This document shows, in pieces, positions 18,464 through 26,788 of a stretch of DNA of 35,235 nt. Below the pieces are notes generated by a model. The model worked only from the letters and a program-made list of their open reading frames with translations. It was not told the origin of the DNA and searched no databases. The stretch's first letter is position 1. Each line of letters begins with the position of its first letter. This DNA is from Cyanobacteria bacterium FACHB-502 (GTDB lineage Bacteria; Cyanobacteriota; Cyanobacteriia; Elainellales; Elainellaceae): assembly GCA_014695325.1 (NCBI GenBank), contig JACJNZ010000028.1, forward strand, positions 1 to 35,235, in the 5' to 3' direction. Both the position numbers and the translations under genes were made by a program.

Positions 18464-19174
18464 CTAAACAGCAATTCTAAAGATCGCTTCGATGAATTTC
18501 ACTTGAGACACACTATCCCCTTGTTTGACTCCTTTGACTTGTCCTTTCTTAATCATATTCATTGCTTCAATCCCACTTAACGTTCTTCTCGTGCTGTTGA
18601 ACGTTTTAAATCCCATCATCGGCTTCACGATACGCTTAATATTTCGATGATCTTGCTCAATCACATTATTCAAGTATTTACTTTGCCTTAATTCGGTCTC
18701 CTGATCAATCGTCTCATCCCCTTTGAGAACCTCCATAGCGACTGGGTAGGCCGCATTTGTATCGACGGTAATCACACGTGGAGCTTGAGTGTGCTGACCC
18801 TGCAAAACCTTGCGAAAGAATCGCGCTGCTGCCTTGCCGTTCCGCTTTGCACTCAGCATGAAATCTAGAGTATTGCCCTGGGAATCAACAGCACGATACA
18901 GATATTTCCACGCTCCCTTGACCTTAATATAGGTTTCGTCCACTCGCCAAGAATCATTTGTAAGCTTGAGGTGTGAGCGAATGCGTTTGTCGAGTTCTGG
19001 CGAGTATTTCAACACCCAACGATTAATTGTCGAGTGATCTACCTCCACTCCTCGCTCCTGCATTATCTCCTCCAAATCTCGGTAGCTGAGGGCGTAACGG
19101 CAATACCAACGAACATTGAGCAGGATGATTTCAGGCAGAAAGTGCCGCCACTTGAATAGAGAAGCAGTAGACAT
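18464..19174 (-). CDS. IS6-family transposase
   Basis: This 236-residue DDE transposase is the usual length for the IS6 family. The N-terminus has the short zinc-less HTH region with RYALSYRDLEEIMQERGVEV, diagnostic of IS6 enzymes. The catalytic triad is visible: Asp in WRVDETYIKVKG, Asp in ITVDTNAAYP, and Glu in NNVIEQDHRNIKR. The C-terminal GFKTFNSTRRTLSGIEAMNMI block is also typical. The gene is intact, with no frameshift, and lies wholly between the perfect terminal repeats, so the element may still be active. It runs opposite to all neighbours except the WYL gene. Confidence 0.93.
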   Translation of the reverse strand: MSTASLFKWRHFLPEIILLNVRWYCRYALSYRDLEEIMQERGVEVDHSTINRWVLKYSPELDKRIRSHLKLTNDSWRVDETYIKVKGAWKYLYRAVDSQGNTLDFMLSAKRNGKAAARFFRKVLQGQHTQAPRVITVDTNAAYPVAMEVLKGDETIDQETELRQSKYLNNVIEQDHRNIKRIVKPMMGFKTFNSTRRTLSGIEAMNMIKKGQVKGVKQGDSVSQVKFIEAIFRIAV

Positions 19175-19222
19175 CGGAGGATTGTGAGGAGAGTTTAGTC
19201 CTGCTTACCTTACCATTTCCTG

Positions 19223-19239
19223 GTTTTTGCGACACAACC
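19223..19239 (-). repeat. IS6 right terminal inverted repeat
   Basis: GTTTTTGCGACACAACC; perfect reverse complement of the left end at 18410-18426. Confidence 0.9.
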
Positions 19240-19286
19240 GCTTTGTCCACCCGGCAAAAGTCCTGGTTCTGGAAACCTTGCTACAG

Positions 19287-19338
19287 TAGAACGGACTGAA
19301 GGAGGATTCGTCGTGATCAGAGCCTGTTTTCTTCGTTC
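19287..19338 (+). pseudogene. Relic of a cas2 3' end upstream of leader 1
   Basis: This stretch aligns with the last 50 coding bases of the intact cas2 at 33833-33882. Shared words include TAGA-CG, GGAG, GAT-AGA and CTTCGTT, in the same order and spacing apart from a one-base indel. Read with that frame shift, it gives VER-EGG and then DQSLF, where cas2 has VERIGGEAVRDETVFFV. The stop codon itself is missing (GTTC replaces GTTTGATGT), after which both loci continue into homologous leader sequence at AATGCGCG. The IS6 element lies immediately upstream and probably removed the rest of the gene. Assignment is by eye. Confidence 0.5.
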
Positions 19339-19589
19339 AATGCGCGAAGGGGTAGGTGTTTTTAGATATCGTGATTCAGAATGACTGGAATAACCGATAG
19401 CACAAAGGTTTCAGAAAATTGACAGAAAATTTGATCCGCGCAACGTCTGGAAGCTCCACTATGTATGACATTTAGGCTTTGGTTTAGAAAAATGTTGTCG
19501 CTCCCACAGCAGGTAATGCTAGGATTTAGAGCAGATCCGCGCAATCGAACCTCGAAAACTGCATATTGCAATTACTTCAGGTTCCCGCT
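19339..19589 (+). promoter_or_regulatory. CRISPR leader of array 1
   Basis: These 251 bp precede the first repeat and are collinear with leader 2 (33886-34136), which is exactly the same length. Conserved blocks include AATGCGCG-AGGGGTAGGTG at the distal end, TTTAGGCTTT followed by AAATGTTG in the middle, and AGATCCGCGCA-TCGAACC plus CTCGAAAACTGCATAT near the array. The proximal block ends 23 bp before the first repeat in both leaders. It should contain the array promoter and the site recognised by Cas1-Cas2 at integration. Confidence 0.8.
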
Positions 19590-21665
19590 CTGATGATCAT
19601 CTACAAACCCTTTCAGGGATTGAAACAAGATTCACTTGTGGATATAGCTTCGTATTCAGCAGCTGATGATCATCTACAAACCCTTTCAGGGATTGAAACA
19701 AGTAGCGAAGTGAGTTCATCGTGTGTTGCCTGATCTGATGATCATCTACAAACCCTTTCAGGGATTGAAACGCATCCCGACGCCGAGCATGGTCAGTCGT
19801 TTGATTCTGATGATCATCTACAAACCCTTTCAGGGATTGAAACCAATCCAGAGCCACTGCTGAAGGCAGAATTAAGTCTGATGATCATCTACAAACCCTT
19901 TCAGGGATTGAAACCAGCAAACTTACCCCAGGACATCGTTTGATGCCGATCTGATGATCATCTACAAACCCTTTCAGGGATTGAAACGAGTGAGCAAATT
20001 TTTAGCGTCAGGCACAGGCACTCTGATGATCATCTACAAACCCTTTCAGGGATTGAAACAGGGAGCGTTTGTGGCGAAGAAAAGCAAAGACGGGCTGATG
20101 ATCATCTACAAACCCTTTCAGGGATTGAAACAAGTAAAAAATTAAATAAAAGCTTCTACCTTGCTGATGATCATCTACAAACCCTTTCAGGGATTGAAAC
20201 AAAACCGTATGAGGCTGCCTACAACCCCTGGACCTGATGATCATCTACAAACCCTTTCAGGGATTGAAACCCTTTAATTGTTGCTGGGGGTGGTGGTGCT
20301 TTAGCTGATGATCATCTACAAACCCTTTCAGGGATTGAAACTTAGATTTGATCCCTTCGAGATCAGGTACTTTGACACTGATGATCATCTACAAACCCTT
20401 TCAGGGATTGAAACCTAACTCGATCGGCCGTTCCCATTGCTGCTCAGCCTGATGATCATCTACAAACCCTTTCAGGGATTGAAACCAGCCAACCATAAGC
20501 GCGTTCGAGTACCACTCCAGACTGATGATCATCTACAAACCCTTTCAGGGATTGAAACGGCGATCGACCCGCGCCGCGTCCTTCCAATTGGCTGATGATC
20601 ATCTACAAACCCTTTCAGGGATTGAAACTCAGTAGGAAGCCAAATAGCACCATCAGGGGCATCAACTGATGATCATCTACAAACCCTTTCAGGGATTGAA
20701 ACGATCGATCGCCTACTCCAGCCGCGATCGTCGCAGAGCTGATGATCATCTACAAACCCTTTCAGGGATTGAAACCTTCCGGCTGCCACTTTCGGGAGCC
20801 ACCCGATCGAACTGATGATCATCTACAAACCCTTTCAGGGATTGAAACTCAGCAGCTCTCAGAGTCGCTTCAATCGAATTATTCAACTGATGATCATCTA
20901 CAAACCCTTTCAGGGATTGAAACCTGCCAGAAGATAAGGATTCAGGCCACCATCGGCGATCGAATCTGATGATCATCTACAAACCCTTTCAGGGATTGAA
21001 ACAAGCGATGCCAATGGAACGCGATCTGGCGATCGGCTGATGATCATCTACAAACCCTTTCAGGGATTGAAACGAAATGCGAGTAGGGTTTCGCGGTGAA
21101 CCGCTAAGCTGATGATCATCTACAAACCCTTTCAGGGATTGAAACGTTAATCATCGTCATCGACCTGTACCTTCTCCACGTCTGATGATCATCTACAAAC
21201 CCTTTCAGGGATTGAAACGAGTCGTTGGGCTGAATCAAAACAACTAAATAAGAGACTGATGATCATCTACAAACCCTTTCAGGGATTGAAACATAGGTTC
21301 CCGTGTAGTGCTTTGCCATGTGCTGAATCACGCTGATGATCATCTACAAACCCTTTCAGGGATTGAAACCTCGATCGCAATGGTTGGGGAAAACTGCGTC
21401 ACCCTGATGATCATCTACAAACCCTTTCAGGGATTGAAACTTTGAAAGCTTCTCCTGCTGATTTCGTTCCTGAGAGCTGATGATCATCTACAAACCCTTT
21501 CAGGGATTGAAACGCAGTAAATATTGAGGGGGGAGGAGACAGCAACTACTGATGATCATCTACAAACCCTTTCAGGGATTGAAACGAAAGAGGGTAGAGT
21601 TAACCAGAAGGTTTAGGTTAATTACTTGGCAGTGATCACCGGAAAATCCTTTCAGGGATTGGAAC
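19590..21665 (+). CRISPR. CRISPR array 1 (type I-D): 28 intact repeats plus 1 degenerate
   Basis: The 37-bp repeat starts CTGATGATCATCTACAAACC and ends CTTTCAGGGATTGAAAC. It is present unchanged 28 times from 19590 to 21585. A degenerate 29th copy at 21629-21665 marks the leader-distal end. The 28 spacers are mostly 33-38 bp, with longer ones at 20924-20965 (42), 21293-21332 (40) and 21586-21628 (43). The repeat contains CCCT-TTC-AGGG, a possible small hairpin for Cas6, and ends in ATTGAAAC, which would be the 5' handle of crRNAs. The leader is at the left, so new spacers should be at 19627 onward. Uniform repeats suggest an active array. Confidence 0.98.
21629..21665 (+). repeat. Degenerate terminal repeat of array 1
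   Basis: The 3' half (CCTTTCAGGGATTGGAAC) matches the array repeat with one substitution, while the 5' half has diverged but keeps TGATCA. Degeneracy at the end away from the leader is normal for old array ends and supports the + orientation of the array. Confidence 0.85.
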
Positions 21666-21684
21666 ATAAGGCTAACGACTAGAA

Positions 21685-22527
21685 TCAATGAGCGTTGTAC
21701 TGTTCAACCATTGCTAGCAGTTCTTGCTTAAACCGATCGCGAATTCCATCTGGGAACACAATTACACATTCAGGTCCATAGCGACGCACTTCTCGAATGA
21801 GCCAGAAAGGATTAACAACTCTTCGAGTGACACACCTTACATTGTCAATCACTTCATCCTGAATATCGTCGTTTTTAGGCTCATAGGCTCGGACAAGCCC
21901 ACCCCTAAAGTGTAATTTAACTTCAACTGTGTCAAAATTACCGCGCCACTCCCCAGTCATTGGGAAAATTGCCTGAATGCGATCCAACCTGAGGCAGCGG
22001 TTATGCCTCAGTTCAGGTAAGTCAGTACTATCTTCTGTTTGGGTACACCAAATCTGCAAATAGTAACGTTTCTCATAAAAAACGATTTCGGCATAATGAA
22101 CTGTGTACTCTAGGGATTGCCCTTGAGCGTTCTGGTAAACCAGATGAAAAGGCTGTTTCTGTGCAATCAGTTGATCGGTCTGAATTCGCCACCCCTCTAA
22201 AGGCTGGCTGATTTGCTGAATCAAACTCTGCCGTATCGGAGCTTCCAATTCCCCCTTATCAATCAGAAGTGTAAGTACACTTTTAGCCTCCTCGATGTAT
22301 CCTGCATCAAGGAGGCTAACGATACTTTGACGCAGTGCATTAGTCTGAGCTGGTTCAAATTTGAAGGGTTTCCCTACCTCAAGCTCCTGCCAAGCAATAG
22401 CAGAAACTAAGCCCGAAGGGCTGGGATTGTTACCCCAGCGAATATTTAGCTGTTCAGCCAGTGCCTCTAGCTTTTCCTTTGTTCTCGGCGGAACCGATAA
22501 AGTCAGGGTTTCTTTCTTTCTAGGCAT
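21685..22527 (-). CDS. WYL-domain transcriptional regulator of the I-D locus
   Basis: This 280-residue protein begins with a ribbon-helix-helix-like segment (ETLTLSVPPRTKEKLEALAE, about residues 6-50). A WYL domain follows at about 125-205 (FHLVYQNAQGQSLEYTVHYA, RYYLQIWC, LRLDRI), then a WCX-like C-terminal part (VVNPFWLIREVRRYGPECVI). WYL proteins bind nucleic acid or nucleotides and regulate defence loci; in Synechocystis 6803 the WYL protein Sll7009, beside the I-D operon, was reported to lower crRNA accumulation of that array. The gene is divergent from the cas operon across 131 bp and ends 20 bp from the end of array 1. That placement argues for control of cas genes or crRNA. The ligand is unknown. 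Confidence 0.85.
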   Translation of the reverse strand: MPRKKETLTLSVPPRTKEKLEALAEQLNIRWGNNPSPSGLVSAIAWQELEVGKPFKFEPAQTNALRQSIVSLLDAGYIEEAKSVLTLLIDKGELEAPIRQSLIQQISQPLEGWRIQTDQLIAQKQPFHLVYQNAQGQSLEYTVHYAEIVFYEKRYYLQIWCTQTEDSTDLPELRHNRCLRLDRIQAIFPMTGEWRGNFDTVEVKLHFRGGLVRAYEPKNDDIQDEVIDNVRCVTRRVVNPFWLIREVRRYGPECVIVFPDGIRDRFKQELLAMVEQYNAH

Positions 22528-22658
22528 TTTTCAGAAGACATTCAATTTGTACTTGCACTTTTGAGTAAGCTATGTGATACTTCTTTTTGTAATTACATTC
22601 TATCACTTTAAAGTTAAACGCACTGAAACTACTGGCAAGCCTGCCAAAGGAGTTTGTG
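22528..22658. promoter_or_regulatory. Divergent promoter region between WYL gene and cas operon
   Basis: This AT-rich 131 bp must hold the promoters of the WYL gene (leftward) and of the small ORF leading the cas genes (rightward). It contains a perfect 10-bp palindrome ACTTTAAAGT at 22605-22614 and inverted arms GTGATA (22575-22580) and TATCAC (22601-22606). AAAGGAG at 22646-22652 is a good ribosome-binding site for the rightward gene. The palindromes are candidate operators; this is inference. Confidence 0.5.
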
Positions 22659-22862
22659 ATGACGCAGCTAGAGAAGCTGTCTTCTGTGTTAAGTGATGGC
22701 AACTGGCATTCAACCCAAAAACTGGTACAAGAAGTCGGACATCGCTTTTCGGCAACGATGCACACTGCCGTTAAACAGCACGGCTATCGGATTGAGAAGC
22801 GAAAAGGAAGCGATCGTCAGTATGAGTATCGGCTGGTTCGTACTGTGAAGGCAGCAAGTTAA
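22659..22862 (+). CDS. Small winged-helix-like protein heading the cas operon
   Basis: The ATG at 22659 is preferred over GTG 22656; AAAGGAG lies 6-12 bases upstream. The product has 67 residues. The pattern (LEKLSSVLSDGNWHSTQKLV, then ATMHTAVKQHGYRIEKRK, then a QYEYRLVR strand) looks like a compact winged helix: a helix-turn-helix with two short strands, and a basic C-terminal half. I do not recognise a named family. Its position as the first gene downstream of the divergent promoter suggests a DNA-binding accessory or autoregulator of the cas genes. The 148-bp gap to cas10d contains a further inverted repeat. Confidence 0.65.
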   Translation: MTQLEKLSSVLSDGNWHSTQKLVQEVGHRFSATMHTAVKQHGYRIEKRKGSDRQYEYRLVRTVKAAS

Positions 22863-22913
22863 GGGATGCAGCTGATTGGGAAAACTATTATGGGCGTTCT
22901 AAGTTTTAGTGAA

Positions 22914-22926
22914 AAGTCCGGGACTT
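22914..22926. promoter_or_regulatory. Inverted repeat AAGTCC-G-GGACTT upstream of cas10d
   Basis: Perfect 6-bp arms around a single G lie 85 bp before the cas10d ATG. The site is too short for a clear terminator and has no T-run after it, so an operator is more likely. No function can be proven from sequence. Confidence 0.35.
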
Positions 22927-23010
22927 AAAGTACAAGGCAGTAGAAGCAGACAGGGGCGAAATTTTGTATTTTCACGATCTGGATTGACCTTTTGTAACAG
23001 GTAGGCGCTT

Positions 23011-25713
23011 ATGTCGTTATTAAATCGCTCTCCTAAAATACTGGACGATCGCTACTTTCAGGAAATTCGTCCCAGGCTTTATGAGCTGCATAGTAAGCAC
23101 CAACAGTCAGGTGTCCGTGAAAGTCGAACACTGGCAGAGCATTTAGATTCAGCGTGTCAGTTTAGTTTAACTGTCAGTCGTTTAGCGGGAGTACCCGAAG
23201 CACAGCGATCGGTACTCCTAGCTGCTACAGCTGTTCATGACCTGAATAAATTAGATGGCGCAAATGGGCGAAACGTCAGAACTTTAGCAAGAGACCCCAA
23301 ATTCCTCAAGTTGCAACTGGAACAAGCTGGAGTTCATATGCTTGTTCAAACTGATGCAGACTTGGAACTGACTCGCAAATTGATTGAGCGTCACTCTGGG
23401 CATAATGTGAGTGATGGTGCCAGATTTTTGCCCGAAGAGCCGCAGATTGAGCAATGGGCATCTATTCTTAGAGCCGCAGACTTATTTGATTTAGAGCTGA
23501 AAGAAGATAAGCTAATTCAAAAAATTCGGACTGAATTGATCCATGCTTTGGGTCGTCCCTGTGAGCTTTACTGGGTCAGAATTACTGAGGATCGGGGCTA
23601 CATCACTGCTCTATTGCTCAATGCCTGCGAGGAGGTTTTACAGCAGCAGCAATATAACGTGCTGGCAGTCTCTCCAGATGGGATTTTGGTTGAAGGTGCA
23701 GCAAACTCAGAACTGGATTTAACGGCTAAGATTGCAGCTGTTTGGCAAACAAAAATTGATCAGGTTTTTGGCGGCAATATTGAGCAACTGGTTAGAGCAA
23801 CGAAAGACGGAATTAAGATCTCTAATCAAGCTGTGCAGCACGATTGCGAAGAAGTTTTGAATATTGTTCTGGCATTACTGGAAAAGAAGAAAGCAGGCTT
23901 TAAGCTAGATAAAATTGAAAGCGACATTGAAAAGTGGGGCAACCAGAAGGTTACTGCTGAAGCACTCCAAGCTGCATTAGATGCAGGACTAATGCCAGTC
24001 ACTAATGCAGAAGAATTTTGCATTTCTGAGGGTATGAAAGCAGCATACCTCAGCTATCGAGAAGTCGAGCCTGCCTTAACGCCCAAGCAAGTCTGGGATA
24101 AGATTGCGGCTCATGCAGGCTTATCGGAACAGCAGCGATTAGTGTTAGAACCATTCGATGCACTTTATGGACGAGCGCTTTTTGCAGCGAAGACATCACC
24201 CAATGGAATACAGGGAGTGATCGCCGCCCTACAGGAATCGTTAGAGTTGCGGCAGAGAGCAACCCAATCCAACGATGCTGAAGTTTCAGAGGAAATGGTT
24301 ATTGCCGTTCAGCGATCAATTAGCTGTGCGTTTATCAAAAATACGGCGGGCAACTCTGAATTAACGACATATATTGAAGCCAATCCACGTCAACGTTGCT
24401 CGCTCGGAGCAACGGTCAACGAAACCAGTGCGCTCAGTTCTGACAAAATGCCGATCGGAACAAAAGTGCAAATGTTTTCCAACCGATTACCGGGCGGAAT
24501 GAGCAGCGATCCGGTTCGGCAAGCTGAACCGATGGCAGCACTCGCCTATCAACTCATGACGGTGGGAGCGTTCTTTCCGGCTGCCAAAAAGGAACCTCCC
24601 TATTATTTGCACTTTGCCCTGCCCGAAGGTTCCTGCCCAGAACTCCTGCGAATCTGGCGTGACTGGCTGGAAGATACCGCTAAGGTCAATGGCGATGGCG
24701 GTCCAGTCGCCATTGATGAACTAAAGCTTTATCGCGATCGGGCAATTGTCTTTAAGGCAAATAAGGTCATTGGATTTGCATTTCCCAAACGCCGTGATTT
24801 TGTGCATTCAACCGTCACAATCCCGATTACCTGGGGAGACACCACTGCCTCGCTGTCCCTGCTGAAGTCCCTGCGGTTGGCTCTAGAACTGGCACTGGCT
24901 CCTGAATTTGGTTTTCCATTTGTTCTGAGTGCGGGATTGCAGGTTGATCTTGTAACCGATGTTTTTGGTCGGGTAGAAGGGATTCCCTCTGCGTTGCAGC
25001 CCCTTTTAAGCATTGGCAATGCGCCAATCGGTATCTATAACCGCTTTGAAGCAGAAGAAATTCTAACCCGACTGCGATGTTTATCAGAAATCGCGGTTGC
25101 GATCGTCAACATCTCCAAAGTGGATGATTGCCTATACGATTTAGCACGTGCCTGTGCCCAACCGTTTAGCCTCTACTTTGTTCTACTGCGCTGGATATTG
25201 CGAGAGCAGGATGAGCCGAATCTTGCGTTTAACTGGAGCCGTATTCGCAAACCTTTAATGACGTTACTGGAGAGCCTGATGCCTAATGATAATTCTGCTT
25301 TAACTCAGCATCTGAAGGAAGCTACTCAGCTTGCAGCCTCTATCAGGCTTTGGGGAAGTTCTGACGACAAACGGACTTCTTTGGCAGAACCCTTCACGGA
25401 ACTGATTGCTGCTATCCGTTCTCAAAAGTCTTACATGGACTTAGAGTTTGTGTTTGGTGCGCTGACGAAGAAATACCATATTCGACTCGATCGAATTGAC
25501 AAAGGGTATATCAAATTTGATGACGTTAAAGGTTACTACGATATCCTCCGCAAGCTCTATGAGGAAGTCTATCAGGGTCGTCCAGACAAACTGCTGAGCG
25601 ATCAAAAGAATCTGGAAGCAGCCTATCTATTTTTCTTACAGGAAGCCCGTCGAAAACTGTGGGAGGAGCATAGCAGAAAGCAAGCCAAGCAGACCGATGA
25701 GCCCGCTGCCTAA
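23011..25713 (+). CDS. cas10d: Cas10d (Csc3), large subunit with HD nuclease, type I-D
   Basis: This 900-residue protein is the I-D large subunit. In subtype I-D the HD nuclease is carried here rather than on Cas3, and the HD motifs are visible in the N-terminal domain: His44 (AEHLDSA), His76-Asp77 in AVHDLNK, His128 and His131 (ERHSGHN), and Asp157 (AADLFD). I see no GGDD palm motif, as expected for a non-cyclase Cas10d. The C-terminal domain is helical and rich in charge. AGGTAGG precedes the ATG. It works with Csc2, Csc1 and Cas6 in the crRNA-guided complex, and its HD domain cleaves target DNA recruited with Cas3. It also probably encodes the small subunit from an internal start (separate entry). 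Confidence 0.93.
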   Translation: MSLLNRSPKILDDRYFQEIRPRLYELHSKHQQSGVRESRTLAEHLDSACQFSLTVSRLAGVPEAQRSVLLAATAVHDLNKLDGANGRNVRTLARDPKFLKLQLEQAGVHMLVQTDADLELTRKLIERHSGHNVSDGARFLPEEPQIEQWASILRAADLFDLELKEDKLIQKIRTELIHALGRPCELYWVRITEDRGYITALLLNACEEVLQQQQYNVLAVSPDGILVEGAANSELDLTAKIAAVWQTKIDQVFGGNIEQLVRATKDGIKISNQAVQHDCEEVLNIVLALLEKKKAGFKLDKIESDIEKWGNQKVTAEALQAALDAGLMPVTNAEEFCISEGMKAAYLSYREVEPALTPKQVWDKIAAHAGLSEQQRLVLEPFDALYGRALFAAKTSPNGIQGVIAALQESLELRQRATQSNDAEVSEEMVIAVQRSISCAFIKNTAGNSELTTYIEANPRQRCSLGATVNETSALSSDKMPIGTKVQMFSNRLPGGMSSDPVRQAEPMAALAYQLMTVGAFFPAAKKEPPYYLHFALPEGSCPELLRIWRDWLEDTAKVNGDGGPVAIDELKLYRDRAIVFKANKVIGFAFPKRRDFVHSTVTIPITWGDTTASLSLLKSLRLALELALAPEFGFPFVLSAGLQVDLVTDVFGRVEGIPSALQPLLSIGNAPIGIYNRFEAEEILTRLRCLSEIAVAIVNISKVDDCLYDLARACAQPFSLYFVLLRWILREQDEPNLAFNWSRIRKPLMTLLESLMPNDNSALTQHLKEATQLAASIRLWGSSDDKRTSLAEPFTELIAAIRSQKSYMDLEFVFGALTKKYHIRLDRIDKGYIKFDDVKGYYDILRKLYEEVYQGRPDKLLSDQKNLEAAYLFFLQEARRKLWEEHSRKQAKQTDEPAA
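25279..25713 (+). CDS. cas11d: Cas11d small subunit from an internal start in cas10d
   Basis: Type I-D systems are known to make a separate small subunit by internal translation near the 3' end of cas10d. Here an in-frame ATG at 25279 (MPNDNSALTQHLKEATQLAA, residue 757 of Cas10d) is preceded by GGAGAG with a 4-base gap, the best internal ribosome-binding site I find in this part of the gene. The product would be 144 residues, about 16 kDa and mainly helical, in the size range of Cas11 proteins. An alternative in-frame ATG at 25258 lacks a well-placed site. The existence of Cas11d is supported by the family; this exact start is inference. Confidence 0.6.
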   Translation: MPNDNSALTQHLKEATQLAASIRLWGSSDDKRTSLAEPFTELIAAIRSQKSYMDLEFVFGALTKKYHIRLDRIDKGYIKFDDVKGYYDILRKLYEEVYQGRPDKLLSDQKNLEAAYLFFLQEARRKLWEEHSRKQAKQTDEPAA

Positions 25714-25769
25714 AATCTTGTCATCGTTTCATCCACTACAAATTCTATTCACTACTCAAGGAAATTATT

Positions 25770-26786
25770 ATGTCGATCGAAAAACTGAACCCTTTCTTTG
25801 CAACTACCTACGAAAACTTTCCTAAAGGACGCACAATCGGTCTGGTTGTGCTGAGAACCTCCCTCTCTGAATTGATTTTGCGAACTGAGGGAACGGGAGA
25901 GCCGATGTGTCGGGAATTTGTCCAAGCAGGACAGATCGACAAGCAAGTTGTGCAGCGGCTTGTGATGACGAAGCGGAAACAGATTGCCCCAGAACGGCGC
26001 ACAGGGCGGGAACATCTTCGTGCTCAAGATCTGCTGCGTCTCAATAAGGATGGAGTCGCCTGTGCTTTGAACACAAATGCCCCTTGCGAAATGTGTGTTG
26101 ACTGCTTTCTGTATGGATTCGCAGCTGGAGGGGGAGGCGCACAAAAAAGCCGGATCTGGACAGAAGACGCATTTAGCATTTTAGGCGCAACAGATACGAT
26201 CAGCGATCGCACCATCAACGCCATCTTTGAAACTGGAACGATGCGCGATGAAAAAGGAAATGCTTCAACAGCACTCAATACGAGCGAGTACATTAAACCA
26301 GGCGTTCATTTCCTGGACGTGATGACACTCAAAGATGTAACCGCAGATGAATTTCGCTACGTTATTGGAAATGTCTTGTTGACCAGTCGCTATGGTGCAG
26401 TATCGAGCCGAGTAGGACGGATGGAGAATCAGATTTTAGGCATCTTTGGCGGCATTGCAGAATTGTCAAGTTCACTGGAGCTAGTTCAGGCAGTTCACGA
26501 TCGATTCAATGCAGACAATGAACCGCTAGAGCATCCTCTCGATGATGGCAAACTAATTGCTGCGACCCAAGCCGTCATTTCAAATTGGACAAATCGTCGA
26601 GGCATTTCCCTGCAACTTTCAAACGAAGAATTGAATACCGTGATCGCAGACGTCGATCGTCACTGGTCAGATACAGAACGTGAAGCCTTCTTAAAGCGGC
26701 TGGATACATCCTATGAACCATTTCGGCAGGTGAGCGAGAAGAAGGGCAAAGGCAAGAGGAAAGAAACGATCGAAGCAGGAAATTAG
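25770..26786 (+). CDS. csc2: Csc2 (Cas7d), crRNA backbone subunit
   Basis: This 338-residue protein fits the Csc2 family in length and sequence: it opens with LNPFFATTYENFPKGRTIGL and has the LLTSRYGAVSSRVGRMENQI block near residue 220. A Cys cluster at residues 98, 106, 109 and 112 (PCEMCVDC) probably binds zinc, as in known Csc2 structures. Multiple copies coat the crRNA spacer in the I-D effector. AAGGAAA lies upstream of the ATG. Csc1 follows after only 2 bp, so the two are translationally coupled. The C-terminus is strongly basic (KKGKGKRKE). Confidence 0.95.
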   Translation: MSIEKLNPFFATTYENFPKGRTIGLVVLRTSLSELILRTEGTGEPMCREFVQAGQIDKQVVQRLVMTKRKQIAPERRTGREHLRAQDLLRLNKDGVACALNTNAPCEMCVDCFLYGFAAGGGGAQKSRIWTEDAFSILGATDTISDRTINAIFETGTMRDEKGNASTALNTSEYIKPGVHFLDVMTLKDVTADEFRYVIGNVLLTSRYGAVSSRVGRMENQILGIFGGIAELSSSLELVQAVHDRFNADNEPLEHPLDDGKLIAATQAVISNWTNRRGISLQLSNEELNTVIADVDRHWSDTEREAFLKRLDTSYEPFRQVSEKKGKGKRKETIEAGN

Positions 26787-26788
26787 CC

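Larger units (their letters stand above)
18410..19239 (-). mobile_element. IS6-family insertion sequence, complete
   Basis: The element is 830 bp and bounded by perfect 17-bp inverted repeats: GGTTGTGTCGCAAAAAC at 18410-18426 and its complement at 19223-19239. This matches the usual IS6-family end (GG-T-TGT-GCAAA type). It carries one transposase gene on the minus strand. The 8 bp outside each end differ (TCGATTCC on the left, GCTTTGTC on the right), so there is no target-site duplication. That suggests deletion or recombination after insertion. Its right end lies 47 bp from a likely cas2 relic. Confidence 0.9.

Noticed and set aside
18356-18580. 74-codon + strand frame across the IS6 left end
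   Set aside because: It crosses the terminal repeat and the transposase 3' end; it cannot be an independent conserved gene.
19597-20969. Open frames on both strands inside array 1 giving repeated FQSLKGFVDDHQ or MIIYKPFQGLK segments
   Set aside because: These are translations of the CRISPR repeat and are not genes.
23011-25713. Possibility that Cas10d is a type III Cas10 making cyclic oligoadenylate
   Set aside because: No GGDD palm motif is visible, and csc1, csc2 and a Cas3 helicase define the locus as I-D.
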